Below are positions 1-8,154 of a stretch of 64,000 nucleotides of DNA, in pieces. Made by a program: the position numbers and the translations under genes. The notes beneath the pieces are model-generated. The model was not told the origin of the DNA. It did no database searches and worked only from the letters and a program-made list of their open reading frames with translations. The stretch is from contig NZ_MSIF01000004.1 of the NCBI RefSeq assembly GCF_001921215.1, positions 310,001 to 374,000 on the forward strand, in the 5' to 3' direction. Source of the DNA: Actinophytocola xinjiangensis (GTDB lineage Bacteria > Actinomycetota > Actinomycetes > Mycobacteriales > Pseudonocardiaceae). Within the stretch, counting starts at the first letter, position 1. The number at the start of each line of letters is the position of its first letter.

Positions 1-651
1 GAGGGCAACCCCGGCCCGTCCTGCGACGGCGTGGTGTCGACCGTGCGCGGCGAACGGTCGACCTACTCGCTGAACACCGCGGTGATGGCCGTGGCGGAGG
101 GCAACTTCGGCCGGCTCGGTCCACAGCGGACCTACACCACCGGCAACGCGCGGATCCAGCTCGACCCGTCGGTGTGGGAAACCCCGGGGGCGATGCCCGA
201 GGTCGCGCCGTCGCCGGACTTCGTGGCCAACATCGACCGCCCGTTCCACGACCGGTCGATGTCGTTGCAGGCGTGGGGTTCCTACGGCGTGCTGTGGCCG
301 GTGGTGCACCAGCACCTCGGTGTCGCGCCGGACCTGGGCAACGGCCGGCTCGCGGTGGTCCCGCAGCTGGCCGAGGACCGCGACCGGATCGCCGGGCACA
401 ACATCCGCGTCGGCGCCGGTTCGGTCGACGTCGCGGTGCGCCGGCACGGCGACCGGCTGCGGGTGGACGTCGGCACGCACCGGGTGCGCGCGGAGCTGAC
501 CGTGGGCGCGGTCCTGCCGGCCGGTACCGCACCCGTGAGCGTGACCTTCGACGGTCGCCCGGTGGCCTATGATCTCGTCCCGTCGAGTCGGGGATCGGAG
601 GTTCGGGCCGACGTGCGTCACGGCGGCACGCTCGAAGTGAGGTCGCGCTGA
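1..651 (+). CDS. C-terminal part of a secreted glycosidase-like (glycogen-debranching type) protein, 5' end outside window
   Basis: The frame is open from base 1 and stops at 649-651, so only the last 216 residues are visible. A stretch reading MSLQAWGSYG followed by WPVVHQHLGVAPDLG resembles the C-terminal part of six-hairpin glycosidase proteins that actinomycete genomes label glycogen debranching. The last 90 residues look like a beta-sandwich tail (alternating V/T/R strands). The catalytic part would lie upstream. The family call is from memory of similar proteins and is only moderately sure. The stop codon overlaps the CTG proposed as start of the next gene, suggesting translational coupling. 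Confidence 0.5.
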   Translation, partial: EGNPGPSCDGVVSTVRGERSTYSLNTAVMAVAEGNFGRLGPQRTYTTGNARIQLDPSVWETPGAMPEVAPSPDFVANIDRPFHDRSMSLQAWGSYGVLWPVVHQHLGVAPDLGNGRLAVVPQLAEDRDRIAGHNIRVGAGSVDVAVRRHGDRLRVDVGTHRVRAELTVGAVLPAGTAPVSVTFDGRPVAYDLVPSSRGSEVRADVRHGGTLEVRSR

Positions 652-1721
652 GAACGAAGCGTTGGTTCACCGCCCTGCTCGTCGTCCTGCTCGCCACCGG
701 CTGTGTCTCCCGGCGCGGCCCCGAGGTGCCCGGCCCCCGGGTCGCCGACGTGGCCACGATCGGTGAGGCCGACGGCGAGGAGGCCCTGGGCCTGGTCCGG
801 TTGTCCCCGGACGGCACCCGGCTGTTGCGGATGGACGGCCAGGTCTGTGTGTCCGGGCTGGACGGTTCCGGCGAGCGGTGCGTCGACGGGCAGCGGGTGC
901 TCACCGACGGCCGGTTCGCCTCCTGGTCGCCCGACGGCACCCGGCTCGCCTTCACCGACAACGTGTGGGGCTACCACGAGGCCGACGTGTGGGTCTTCGA
1001 CGTGCGGACCGGTGCGTTGACCAACCTGACCGACGACGGCGTCGACCGCATCGATCCGGAGAACCCGCCGCAGGGCCTGAGCTACGACGCGTTCGCGTCC
1101 TGGTCGCCCGACGGCGAGTCGATCCGGTTCGCCCGCGCCGGCGACGGGTCGGCGTTCATGGCCCTGCTGTCGATCCCGGCCGACGGTGGGCAGCCGCAGA
1201 TGCTGCGCGCCATCCCGTGCCGGTTCACCGCGCTGCGGGCACTGGTCTGGTCGGCCGACCGCGTCGCCTGGAACTGTGCCGACGACGCGATGGTCTGGCT
1301 CGGCGAGCACGCCGACACGACCAGGGACCGGCCGGTGCTGGCGATCGGGTCCACCGAGGACCGGCGGATGCTGTCGTTCTCCCCGGACGGCCGGTGGCTG
1401 CTGGCCGACTCGATGTACGCCACCACCTTCGCCCTGTGGAACGGGACCCCGCAGGTCATCCCGGTCGACGGCGGCCGGGCGCGGCCAGCGGCCGACGGCC
1501 GGATCGGCTTCCCGACCTGGGTCCCGGGCGCCGACCACACACTGGCCTACGTCCAGCACCCGGGCACGCTGCGGATCGTCGACGGGCCGCGGGGCGAGCC
1601 GCGCACCCTCTACACCGCGGACGAGGCCGAGGGTCCCGACGGTGTGCGGCTGAGCTGGGGGACGGGAAAACTGCTGGTCCACGCCGGCAAGAAGCGAATT
1701 CTGCTCACGATCGAGGACTGA
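648..1721 (+). CDS. TolB/WD40-like beta-propeller lipoprotein, apparent CTG start
   Basis: Read from CTG at 648, the protein begins (M)RTKRWFTALLVVLLATGC, a complete lipoprotein signal with lipobox LATGC. The first conventional in-frame start is GTG at 726, which would remove the whole signal. A ribosome site AAGTGAGG lies about 5 bases before the CTG, and the CTG overlaps the upstream TGA. The mature part has repeated PD40-like blades (LSPDGTRLL, WSPDGTRLAF, WSPDGESIRF, FSPDGRWLLA), so it is probably an extracytoplasmic membrane-anchored propeller. About 357 residues. Substrate or partner unknown. It is paralogous to the next gene. Confidence 0.8.
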   Translation: MRTKRWFTALLVVLLATGCVSRRGPEVPGPRVADVATIGEADGEEALGLVRLSPDGTRLLRMDGQVCVSGLDGSGERCVDGQRVLTDGRFASWSPDGTRLAFTDNVWGYHEADVWVFDVRTGALTNLTDDGVDRIDPENPPQGLSYDAFASWSPDGESIRFARAGDGSAFMALLSIPADGGQPQMLRAIPCRFTALRALVWSADRVAWNCADDAMVWLGEHADTTRDRPVLAIGSTEDRRMLSFSPDGRWLLADSMYATTFALWNGTPQVIPVDGGRARPAADGRIGFPTWVPGADHTLAYVQHPGTLRIVDGPRGEPRTLYTADEAEGPDGVRLSWGTGKLLVHAGKKRILLTIED

Positions 1722-1739
1722 ACCTGACAGCATGGGCCG

Positions 1740-2795
1740 ATGTCGCGTCTGGTGTGTCTGATCGTCGCCGGCCTGTTCGTCGCCGGCTGTTCCGGGAGCG
1801 GTCCCGATGTGGACAGTCTGCGGGTGACCGACTCCACGACCCTGGATCCCCCGGTCGCCGGCCGGCTCTCGCCCGACGGGACCCGGGTGCTGGAGACCAA
1901 CCGGGAGCCGTGCGTGCGCGAGGTGTCCGGGGACGGCCGGTGGTGCGTCGAGGACGACGACGTCGCCCCGGACCTGCTCAACGCCGTGTGGTCGCCCGAC
2001 GGCAGCAAGGTGGCGTTCACCAACGACTTCTGGCGCCTGGCCCACGAGCCGGACCTGTGGGTGTTCGAGGTGGAGTCCGGGGACCTGCGCAACCTCACCG
2101 ACGACGGCCAGGACCGGTACGACTTCTCCGGCGACAACGACGACGCGCTGATCGACCTGCTGCCGTCCTGGTCGTCCGACGGGGACACGATCCGCTTCGT
2201 CCGGGGGCGGGCCAAGGGGGAGTCGGTCGAGCTGGTGAGCGTGCCGGCCGACGGCGGTGACGTGTCGACGCTGCGCGAGGTCGACTGCGCGACGACCAAG
2301 CTGATCGGGCTGGCCTGGTCGGACACGCGGGTGGCGTGGAGCTGCGGGCTGGAGGAGGCCGACCTGTACCTGGGCGACGTGACCGGTGGCGAGCCGGAGC
2401 GGGTGTTCGAGGCCAAGGACGGCCAGGACTGGATGCTGCTGTCGTTCTCCCCGGACGGCCAGTGGCTGCTGGCCGACTCGCTGCGCCACTACGGGACCGC
2501 CGGGCGGCCGGAGGGTGGGCACGCCCGGGTGGTCCCGGCCGAGGGCGGCGGCGACCCGGTGCCGATCTCGGACCAGGCCGGCTTCCCCACCTGGTCGCCC
2601 GAGGGGCACGCCCTGGCCTACGTCGAGTTCCCCGACCGGCTGATGGTCGTCGACGAGCCCGGCGGCCAGGCCAGGGAGCTGCGCAGGGCCGAGACGTCCT
2701 ACGGCGCCTCGGACGGCCGCCGGCTGTCCTGGGCGCAGGACCGGCTGCTGGTGTTCGCCGACCAGGCCCCGGCCGTGCTCACCCTGGATTCGTAG
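1740..2795 (+). CDS. TolB/WD40-like beta-propeller lipoprotein, tandem paralogue
   Basis: 351 residues. The N-terminus MSRLVCLIVAGLFVAGCSGS is a lipoprotein signal with lipobox VAGC. Blades carry the PD40 motifs LSPDGTRVLE, WSPDGSKVAFTND, WSSDGDTIRF and FSPDGQWLLADS, in the same order as in the preceding gene, for example both have the FSPDG(R/Q)WLLADS block near the end. The two genes therefore arose by tandem duplication and then diverged. No strong Shine-Dalgarno sequence precedes the ATG. Likely surface-exposed; function unknown. The gene ends at a strong hairpin shared with the convergent ABC operon. Confidence 0.82.
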   Translation: MSRLVCLIVAGLFVAGCSGSGPDVDSLRVTDSTTLDPPVAGRLSPDGTRVLETNREPCVREVSGDGRWCVEDDDVAPDLLNAVWSPDGSKVAFTNDFWRLAHEPDLWVFEVESGDLRNLTDDGQDRYDFSGDNDDALIDLLPSWSSDGDTIRFVRGRAKGESVELVSVPADGGDVSTLREVDCATTKLIGLAWSDTRVAWSCGLEEADLYLGDVTGGEPERVFEAKDGQDWMLLSFSPDGQWLLADSLRHYGTAGRPEGGHARVVPAEGGGDPVPISDQAGFPTWSPEGHALAYVEFPDRLMVVDEPGGQARELRRAETSYGASDGRRLSWAQDRLLVFADQAPAVLTLDS

Positions 2796-2831
2796 AGCGC
2801 GCCCTCCGCCGCGCGGGCGGAGGGCGCGCTC
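2795..2831. terminator. Bidirectional hairpin between convergent genes
   Basis: Perfect 16-bp stem, GAGCGCGCCCTCCGCC at 2795-2810 and its complement at 2816-2831, with a 5-base loop. It starts on the last base of the propeller gene's stop codon and ends 11 bases before the stop of the convergent permease gene. There is no U-tract, as is common for actinomycete terminators. Confidence 0.7.
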
Positions 2832-2842
2832 ACGCGCACCGG

Positions 2843-3619
2843 TCAGGAGACGCGGCGGCGGTAGGCGAAGGTGGCGGCCAGCACGCCGGCGACCAGGAGC
2901 CCGCCGCACCACGCCAGGGCGAGCCAGGCGCTGTTGCCCAGCGGCTGGTCGAGCAGCAGCGCGCGCATCGTCTCGATCACCGGGGTCATCGGCTGGTGCT
3001 CGGCGAAGCCGTGGATCCACGTCGGCATCGTCTCGATCGGCACGAACGCGCTGCTGGGGTAGGGCAGGAACAGGACGAAGAAGCCGAAGCCGTTGGCCGC
3101 CTCGACCGAGCGGCTCACCACGCCGATGGCCGCCGAGATCCAGGAGAACGCCAGCACGAACAGCAGCAGGATGCCGATCGCGCCGAGCACCTGCAACGGA
3201 TTGGCCTCCGGGCGGAAGCCGATCAGGAACGCGACGGCGAGCACCAGCACCGTGGACAGCAGGTTGCGGGCCATGCTGGAGATCACGTGCCCGGTGAGCA
3301 CCGAGGCGCCCTTGATGTCCATGGACCGGAAGCGGTCCATGATGCCGCCGTTCATGTCCTGGGACACCCCGACCGCCGTGAGCGACGAGCCGAAGCCGGC
3401 ACACAGGATGAGCACGCCGGGCACCACGTAGGTGACGTACTCGGTGCCGGTGTTGATCGCCCCGCCGAACAGGTACACGAACAGCAGCATCAGCATCACC
3501 GGCAGGAACAGCGCGGTGAACAGCGCGTCCATGTTGCGCACCGAGAGCCGAACCGAGCGGCCGAGCATGACCGAGGCGTCGCCGAGCAGCGACGTGGGGC
3601 GAAGCGCTGTGTCAGACAC
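2843..3619 (-). CDS. ABC-2 type exporter permease, DrrB-like
   Basis: 258 residues with about six hydrophobic segments, starting after a short cytoplasmic N-terminus (SVRNMDALFTALFLPVMLMLLFVYLFGG). It resembles the DrrB permeases of drug exporters: SYV/EYVTYVVPGVL-type periplasmic stretch, then DRFRSMDIKGASVLTGHV, the coupling region. Start ATG at 3619 lies inside the 3' end of the ATPase gene (8-bp overlap), so the two are translated together. It should form an exporter with that ATPase. Substrate cannot be told from sequence; the operator-flanked TetR gene upstream suggests induction by a small toxic molecule. Confidence 0.88.
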   Translation of the reverse strand: MSDTALRPTSLLGDASVMLGRSVRLSVRNMDALFTALFLPVMLMLLFVYLFGGAINTGTEYVTYVVPGVLILCAGFGSSLTAVGVSQDMNGGIMDRFRSMDIKGASVLTGHVISSMARNLLSTVLVLAVAFLIGFRPEANPLQVLGAIGILLLFVLAFSWISAAIGVVSRSVEAANGFGFFVLFLPYPSSAFVPIETMPTWIHGFAEHQPMTPVIETMRALLLDQPLGNSAWLALAWCGGLLVAGVLAATFAYRRRVS

Positions 3620-4577
3620 CGGCGGTCTCCTTCTCCTGCTGGGTGGTGGTGTGCCCGGTGAGGGCGAGGAACACGTCGTCGAGGGTGGCGCTGTGCACGG
3701 TGAACCGGGCGACCGCGCGGCGGGCGGGGTCGATCTCGTCGAGCACGGCTCGGACGTGGTTGGCGGTGCCGTCGGTGGCGACCGAGAAGGTCAGCCGCTC
3801 GGGCACCGGTGCGACGACGCGGGCGCCGAGGTGGCCGGTGAGCGCGTCGAAGGCCCGGCGGTCGGCGGCGACCAGGTCAAGGCGGTGGCCGGCGACCTGC
3901 TGCTTGAGCTGGGCGGCGGTGCCCTGGGCGACGATCCGGCCACCGTCGACGACGGCGATCTGGTCGGCGAGGCGGTCGGCCTCCTCCAGGTACTGGGTGG
4001 TGAGGAAGATCGTCACGCCGGAGCGGGTGAGGTCGGTGACGACCTCCCAGACCTGCTGGCGGCTGCGCGGGTCGAGGCCGGTGGTGGGTTCGTCGAGGAA
4101 GAGGACCTCGGGGCGCACGATGAGGCTCGCGGCCAGGTCCAGGCGCCGGCGCATGCCGCCGGAGTAGGTGCCGACGCGCCGGGAGCCGGATTCGGTCAGG
4201 TCGAACTGGTCGAGCAGTTCGGTGGCGCGCGCGGCGGCCCGGCGGCGTGGCAGCCGGCACAGCCGGCCCATCATGCGCAGGTTCTCCTCGCCGGTCTGTA
4301 GTTCGTCGATGGCGGTGTCCTGGCCGGTGAGGCTGATGCTGCGGCGCACCAGCGAGCGCTGCTCGCGCACGTCGTACCCGGCGACGAGCGCGCGGCCGGC
4401 GTCGGCCGGCAGCAGGGTGGTGAGGATGCGCACGGTGGTGGTCTTGCCGGCGCCGTTGGGGCCCAGCAGCGAGAAGACGCTGCCGCGGGCGACCTGGAGG
4501 TCGACCCCGCGCAGGACCCGTACCTCGCCGTAGGCCTTCTCGAGGCCGGTAGCCTCGATCGCTGGTTGTTCAGGCAT
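3612..4577 (-). CDS. ABC transporter ATP-binding protein, daunorubicin-resistance (DrrA) type
   Basis: 321 residues. Walker A GPNGAGKTTT (about residues 39-48), signature YSGGMRRRLDLA, Walker B LFLDEPTTGLDP and the switch-region TTQYLEEAD. The C-terminal 100 residues form the DrrA-type extension, ending TLDDVFLALTGH, which is characteristic of this subfamily. It energises export through the overlapping downstream permease. Transcribed divergently from the TetR gene across a 114-bp gap packed with palindromes, so it is probably repressed by that protein. A second DrrAB pair occurs at 32840-34620. Confidence 0.92.
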   Translation of the reverse strand: MPEQPAIEATGLEKAYGEVRVLRGVDLQVARGSVFSLLGPNGAGKTTTVRILTTLLPADAGRALVAGYDVREQRSLVRRSISLTGQDTAIDELQTGEENLRMMGRLCRLPRRRAAARATELLDQFDLTESGSRRVGTYSGGMRRRLDLAASLIVRPEVLFLDEPTTGLDPRSRQQVWEVVTDLTRSGVTIFLTTQYLEEADRLADQIAVVDGGRIVAQGTAAQLKQQVAGHRLDLVAADRRAFDALTGHLGARVVAPVPERLTFSVATDGTANHVRAVLDEIDPARRAVARFTVHSATLDDVFLALTGHTTTQQEKETAGV

Positions 4578-4600
4578 GAGGGAACCCCCTGGTCGAGCTT

Positions 4601-4640
4601 CTGTTTACGAGATAAACTCTACTGAGTACGTCGTAAACAG
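4601..4640. promoter_or_regulatory. Nested palindromic operator between TetR gene and DrrAB-like operon
   Basis: Outer perfect inverted repeat CTGTTTACGA (4601-4610) and TCGTAAACAG (4631-4640). Inside it lie GTTTA-cgaga-TAAAC (4603-4617), ACTC-tact-GAGT (4616-4627) and TACG-t-CGTA (4627-4635). The A+T-rich block stands out from the surrounding sequence and sits where both divergent promoters must be. Most likely the binding site of the adjacent TetR regulator. Confidence 0.75.
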
Positions 4641-4691
4641 TACATCAGGGGAAATCCCTGAGGTCGAGTTCAGGGTTGGAGGTCAGGGTCC

Positions 4692-5441
4692 ATGGGTGAG
4701 GACACCGGCGGCGGCGAGCTGCCGGCGAGCTTCGAGATGGCGTGGGGCGTACGCGAACGGCCGACCAAGGGCCCCCGGCGCGGCCTGAGCCTGGAACAGA
4801 TCGTCGCCGCCGCGGTGCGGCTCGCCGCCGCCGACGGCCTCGGCGCGGTGTCGATGAGCCGGGTCGCCAAGGAGGTCGGCACCTCGGCCATGGCCCTCTA
4901 CCGCTACGTCGCCTCCAAGGACGAACTGCTCGCCCTGATGGGCGACCTGGCCATCGGTGAGGTCGCGTTCACCGCCGGCGACGGCGGCTGGCGGGTGGAG
5001 CTCAAGCGCTGGGCCTGGGCCGAACTCAACGCCTACGGCAACAACCCCTGGTCGCTGCAGGTCCCCATTCACGGCCCGCCGGTCACCCCACACACCATCG
5101 CCTTCCTCGAACAGGGGCTGCGGTGCATGGCCGGCACCCCGCTCACCCCCCAGGACAAGCTCTCCGCGTGCCTGACCCTGTCCAGCTTCACCCGCGCCTG
5201 GGCGATGCTCGGCGCGCAGCTCGACCCGGAGTACGGCACCAACGACCGTGAGCTGATGCAGGACTACGAGCGTGCCCTGCGCTCGGTCGCCGACCGCGAA
5301 CACTTCCCCGCGCTCTACGAGGTCCTGGACGCCCACTCGTTCACCCCCGGCCAGGGCGACGACCTCGACGACGACTTCGTCTTCGGCCTGGACCGGCTCA
5401 TGGACGGCTTCGAGGCGCTGATGAACCTCCGCGGTGCCTGA
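4692..5441 (+). CDS. TetR/AcrR family transcriptional repressor
   Basis: 249 residues. The N-terminal HTH reads LSLEQIVAAAVRLAAADGLGAVSMSRVAKEVGTSAMALYRYVASKDELLALM (about residues 35-85), the standard TetR DNA-binding domain with the LYRYV turn. The C-terminal ligand domain is of the tetracycline-repressor-like TetR_C_1 type. Divergent from the DrrAB-like operon, with the palindromic operator in between, so it most probably controls both that operon and itself. The ligand is not evident. Confidence 0.9.
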   Translation: MGEDTGGGELPASFEMAWGVRERPTKGPRRGLSLEQIVAAAVRLAAADGLGAVSMSRVAKEVGTSAMALYRYVASKDELLALMGDLAIGEVAFTAGDGGWRVELKRWAWAELNAYGNNPWSLQVPIHGPPVTPHTIAFLEQGLRCMAGTPLTPQDKLSACLTLSSFTRAWAMLGAQLDPEYGTNDRELMQDYERALRSVADREHFPALYEVLDAHSFTPGQGDDLDDDFVFGLDRLMDGFEALMNLRGA

Positions 5442-5485
5442 TTTGTCTTACGTTCCTCATATGTTCGGTCGCTAACGTCATCGGC

Positions 5486-6148
5486 ATGCCCCAGGCCAGA
5501 GCCGTCACGACGGCGAGTCTCGCCGCGCTGCTGCTCGGTGTCACGCTGATGCTCGCCCTGCACGTTGTCCCGCCGACCAACGAGGTCAACCCGATCCGGA
5601 GCACCCTGAGCCAGTACGCGCTCGGCCCCGGCAAGTGGGCCTTCGACATCGCCGTGCTGCTGGTCGCGCTCGGCTCGGCGCTGGCCCTGCACGCCCTGGT
5701 CCGCGCCCGCGCCGTGCGGGCGCGCTCGGCCGGGACGCTGTTCGGCTCGCTGTGGGTGGTCAGCCTGCTGGTGCTGGTGTACTTCACCAAGACCGACTGG
5801 TCGGTCGGCCCGTCGCTGGGCGGCACGATCCACCGCTACGCCAGCGTCGTGGCGTTCGTCTCGCTGCCGATCGCGGTCCTGGTCATCGCCAGGGCGGTGT
5901 TCGCCACCGCGCCGGGCTGGCGGGCCGCCGCCCAGGGCCTCGGCGCGCTGTCACTGGGGTTCTTCGGCCTGATCGTGATCGGCGCGGTGCGCATGGCGGC
6001 CGGCGGCGGACCGTGGTGGACGTTCGTGCCGCTGGGCCTGGTGGAACGGGCGATCGCGTTCAGCGGGGTCGCGGCGATCGTCGTGGTGGTGCTCGGCTCG
6101 CTGGTGCGCGCCGGAAAATCGGAGGAGCTGTCCCCGGCGGCGGCCTAA
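5486..6148 (+). CDS. DUF998 family membrane protein
   Basis: 220 residues with six predicted membrane segments. The N-terminal half reads LHVVPPTNEVNPIRSTLSQYALGPGKWAF, matching the conserved NP.R.T(L/I)S.Y motif of DUF998. Starts 45 bases after the TetR gene. Function of the family is unknown. Close spacing to the following LysE-type gene (13 bases) suggests an operon. Confidence 0.8.
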   Translation: MPQARAVTTASLAALLLGVTLMLALHVVPPTNEVNPIRSTLSQYALGPGKWAFDIAVLLVALGSALALHALVRARAVRARSAGTLFGSLWVVSLLVLVYFTKTDWSVGPSLGGTIHRYASVVAFVSLPIAVLVIARAVFATAPGWRAAAQGLGALSLGFFGLIVIGAVRMAAGGGPWWTFVPLGLVERAIAFSGVAAIVVVVLGSLVRAGKSEELSPAAA

Positions 6149-6161
6149 CCTGCGTGCCGTG

Positions 6162-6794
6162 ATGTCGTTGACCCAGGTTCTCGGATTCGCCGCGCTGACC
6201 GTCCTGCTGGTACTGGTCCCCGGCCCGAGCGTGCTGTTCACCATCGGCCGGGCGCTGAGCGTCGGGCGGCGCGCCGCGCTGCTGACCGTCGCCGGCAACG
6301 CCGCCGGCTGCTACGTGCAGGTGATCGCGGTCGCGGTGGGCGTCGGCGCGGTCGTCGAACGGTCGGCCGCGGTGTTCACCGTGGTGAAGTTCGCCGGCGC
6401 GCTGTACCTGGGCTACCTGGGGGTCCAGGCGATCCGGCACCGCCGCCGGATCACCGAGGCGCTGGGCGGGACGCCGGAGTTCTCCTCCCGCCGTTCGCTG
6501 CGCGACGGGTTCGTCGTCGGCCTGCTCAACCCGAAGACGATCGTGTTCTTCGTGGTGGCGCTGCCCCAGTTCACCGACCCGGCCGCGGGCGCCGTGCCGT
6601 TGCAGATGCTGGTCCTCGGCACGCTGTTCCCGGTGATCGCCCTGCTGCTGGACAGCGTCTGGGCCTACGCGGCGGCCACCGCCCGCACCTGGTTCGCCCA
6701 CTCGCCGCGTCGGCTGGAGCTCGTCGGCGGCACCGGCGGCCTGATGATGATCGGCCTGGGCGCGAGCATCGCGGTGACCGGCCGCCGGGACTAA
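6162..6794 (+). CDS. LysE/RhtB family amino-acid exporter
   Basis: About 210 residues with the LysE signature: an N-terminal LVPGPSVLFTIGRALSVGRRAALLTVAGNAAG, the central YLGYLGVQAIRHRR, and FVVGLLNPKTIVFFVVALPQF. Six membrane segments are expected. RhtB-family carriers export small amino acids or related metabolites by proton antiport. ATG 6162 is directly preceded by a GTG (6159) that could serve instead. Probably co-transcribed with the DUF998 gene just upstream. Substrate unknown. Confidence 0.88.
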   Translation: MSLTQVLGFAALTVLLVLVPGPSVLFTIGRALSVGRRAALLTVAGNAAGCYVQVIAVAVGVGAVVERSAAVFTVVKFAGALYLGYLGVQAIRHRRRITEALGGTPEFSSRRSLRDGFVVGLLNPKTIVFFVVALPQFTDPAAGAVPLQMLVLGTLFPVIALLLDSVWAYAAATARTWFAHSPRRLELVGGTGGLMMIGLGASIAVTGRRD

Positions 6795-6826
6795 TTCGGT
6801 TGTGCCGCCTGGGTAGCGTGGCGGAC

Positions 6827-6883
6827 ATGTCGAGCCCCGAGGCATCCAGGGCGCGGGCTGCCGGTCCCACCGTCAGTCCCTGA
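6827..6883 (+). CDS. Possible 18-codon leader peptide of the MFS exporter gene
   Basis: ATG at 6827 opens MSSPEASRARAAGPTVSP and a stop at 6881-6883, inside the 172-bp gap before a chloramphenicol-type exporter. Codons around 6837-6842 (CCGAGG) are complementary to CCTCGG at 6952-6957, which contains part of the exporter's ribosome site (GGAG at 6956-6959). That is the geometry expected of translational attenuation, as known for other chloramphenicol-resistance genes. No good ribosome site precedes the small frame, so it could be chance. Confidence 0.3.
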   Translation: MSSPEASRARAAGPTVSP

Positions 6884-6898
6884 ACCGTCAGCCCCTGA
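6869..6898 (+). repeat. Tandem 15-bp direct repeat in the MFS leader
   Basis: ACCGTCAGTCCCTGA (6869-6883) is followed immediately by ACCGTCAGCCCCTGA (6884-6898), one mismatch. The first copy contains the stop codon of the possible leader peptide. The repeat lies 69 bases before the exporter start. Confidence 0.8.
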
Positions 6899-6966
6899 CC
6901 TTCCAGCGCCGCTGACCGTGGTGACCAGACGCCGTTCTGCTCGTCTGCCCACCTCGGAGCCCCGCC

Positions 6967-8154
6967 ATGCCTACAGTCCTGTACCTGCTCGCCCTGGCCG
7001 TGTTCGCCATGGGCACCTCGGAGTTCATGCTTGCCGGCCTGCTGCCGGACATCGCCGCCACCCTCGACGTCTCGCTGGGCGCCGCCGGCCTGCTCACCTC
7101 GGCGTTCGCCGCCGGCATGGTGCTCGGTGCGCCGGTCACCGCCGCGCTGGCCCGCCGCTGGCCGCCCCGCGCCACGCTGCTCGCGTTCCTGCTGGCCTTC
7201 GCCGCCACCCACGTCGTCGGCGCGCTCGCCACGACCTTCCCGGTGCTGCTCGCCACCCGCGTCCTGGCGGCCCTGGCCAACGCCGGTTTCCTGGCGGTCG
7301 CGCTCACCACCGTGACCACCCTGGTCGCGCCCGGCCGGCACGGCCGCGCCCTGGCCGTGCTGCTGTCCGGGACGACGCTGGCGACCGTCGCCGGGGTCCC
7401 CGGCGGCGCGGTCGTCGGCACCCTGCTCGGCTGGCGCGCCACGTTCTGGACCGTGGCCCTGCTGTGCGTCCCGACGGCCATCGCGCTGCTGGGCCGCGAC
7501 CGTCTCCGGCGCCCGGCGGCGACCGCCGCGCCCGGCCTGCGCGACGAGCTGTCGCGGTTGGCGCGGCCGAGGCTCGCGGTGGTGATGCTGCTGGGTGCGC
7601 TGGTCAACGCGGCCACCTTCGCCACGTTCACCTACCTCGGCCCGATCGTCACCGGCGCCGCCGGGCTCGCCGGCCTGTGGGTCGCGGTCACCCTGGTGCT
7701 GTTCGGGCTCGGGTCCTTCGCCGGGGTCACGGTCGCCGGCCGGCTGGCCGACCGGCGACCCGGCCTGGTCGTGGGCGTCGGTGGGCCGCTGGCGCTGCTC
7801 GGCTGGGTCGCGCTGGCCCTGCTGGCCGGCGAGCCGGCCGCGTTGCTGGTGCTGGTGTTCACCCAGGGCGCGTTGTCCTTCGCCGTGGGCGCCACGCTGA
7901 TCGCGCGGGTGCTGCACGAGGCGGCCGGCGCGCCGACCATGGGCGGTGCCTACGCCACCTCGGCGCTGAACCTGGGCGCCGTCGGCGGACCGCTGCTGGC
8001 CGGGGCGGCCCTGGGCGGCGGGGTCCTCGGCCCGGCCTGGGTCAGCGCCGGCCTGGTGGCGGCGGCCCTGGCCGTCGCGCTGGTCGTCGGGCTGGTCGTC
8101 GCCGCTGTCAGTCGTGGCCGTCAGTCGCCCGCCGGCAGGCGCGGCCACGCGTAG
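6967..8154 (+). CDS. MFS drug exporter, Cmx/CmrA chloramphenicol-efflux type
   Basis: 395 residues, about twelve membrane segments. The start YLLALAVFAMGTSEFMLAGLLPDIA and motif C-like GAPVTAALARRWPPR, plus LSGTTLATVAGVPGGAVVGTLLGWRATFW, match the Cmx/CmrA/CmlR family of proton-driven exporters that confer chloramphenicol resistance. ATG 6967 has GGAG 7 bases upstream. The 172-bp leader carries a short frame and direct repeats that could regulate translation. Its 3' end overlaps the convergent lipoprotein gene by 34 bp. Substrate assignment rests on family resemblance. Confidence 0.88.
   Translation: MPTVLYLLALAVFAMGTSEFMLAGLLPDIAATLDVSLGAAGLLTSAFAAGMVLGAPVTAALARRWPPRATLLAFLLAFAATHVVGALATTFPVLLATRVLAALANAGFLAVALTTVTTLVAPGRHGRALAVLLSGTTLATVAGVPGGAVVGTLLGWRATFWTVALLCVPTAIALLGRDRLRRPAATAAPGLRDELSRLARPRLAVVMLLGALVNAATFATFTYLGPIVTGAAGLAGLWVAVTLVLFGLGSFAGVTVAGRLADRRPGLVVGVGGPLALLGWVALALLAGEPAALLVLVFTQGALSFAVGATLIARVLHEAAGAPTMGGAYATSALNLGAVGGPLLAGAALGGGVLGPAWVSAGLVAAALAVALVVGLVVAAVSRGRQSPAGRRGHA

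Noticed and set aside
618-3404. 928-codon open frame on the minus strand across the propeller genes
   Set aside because: Shadow frame of GC-rich coding DNA: Arg/Gly/Pro-rich composition without domains, opposite two clear lipoprotein genes.
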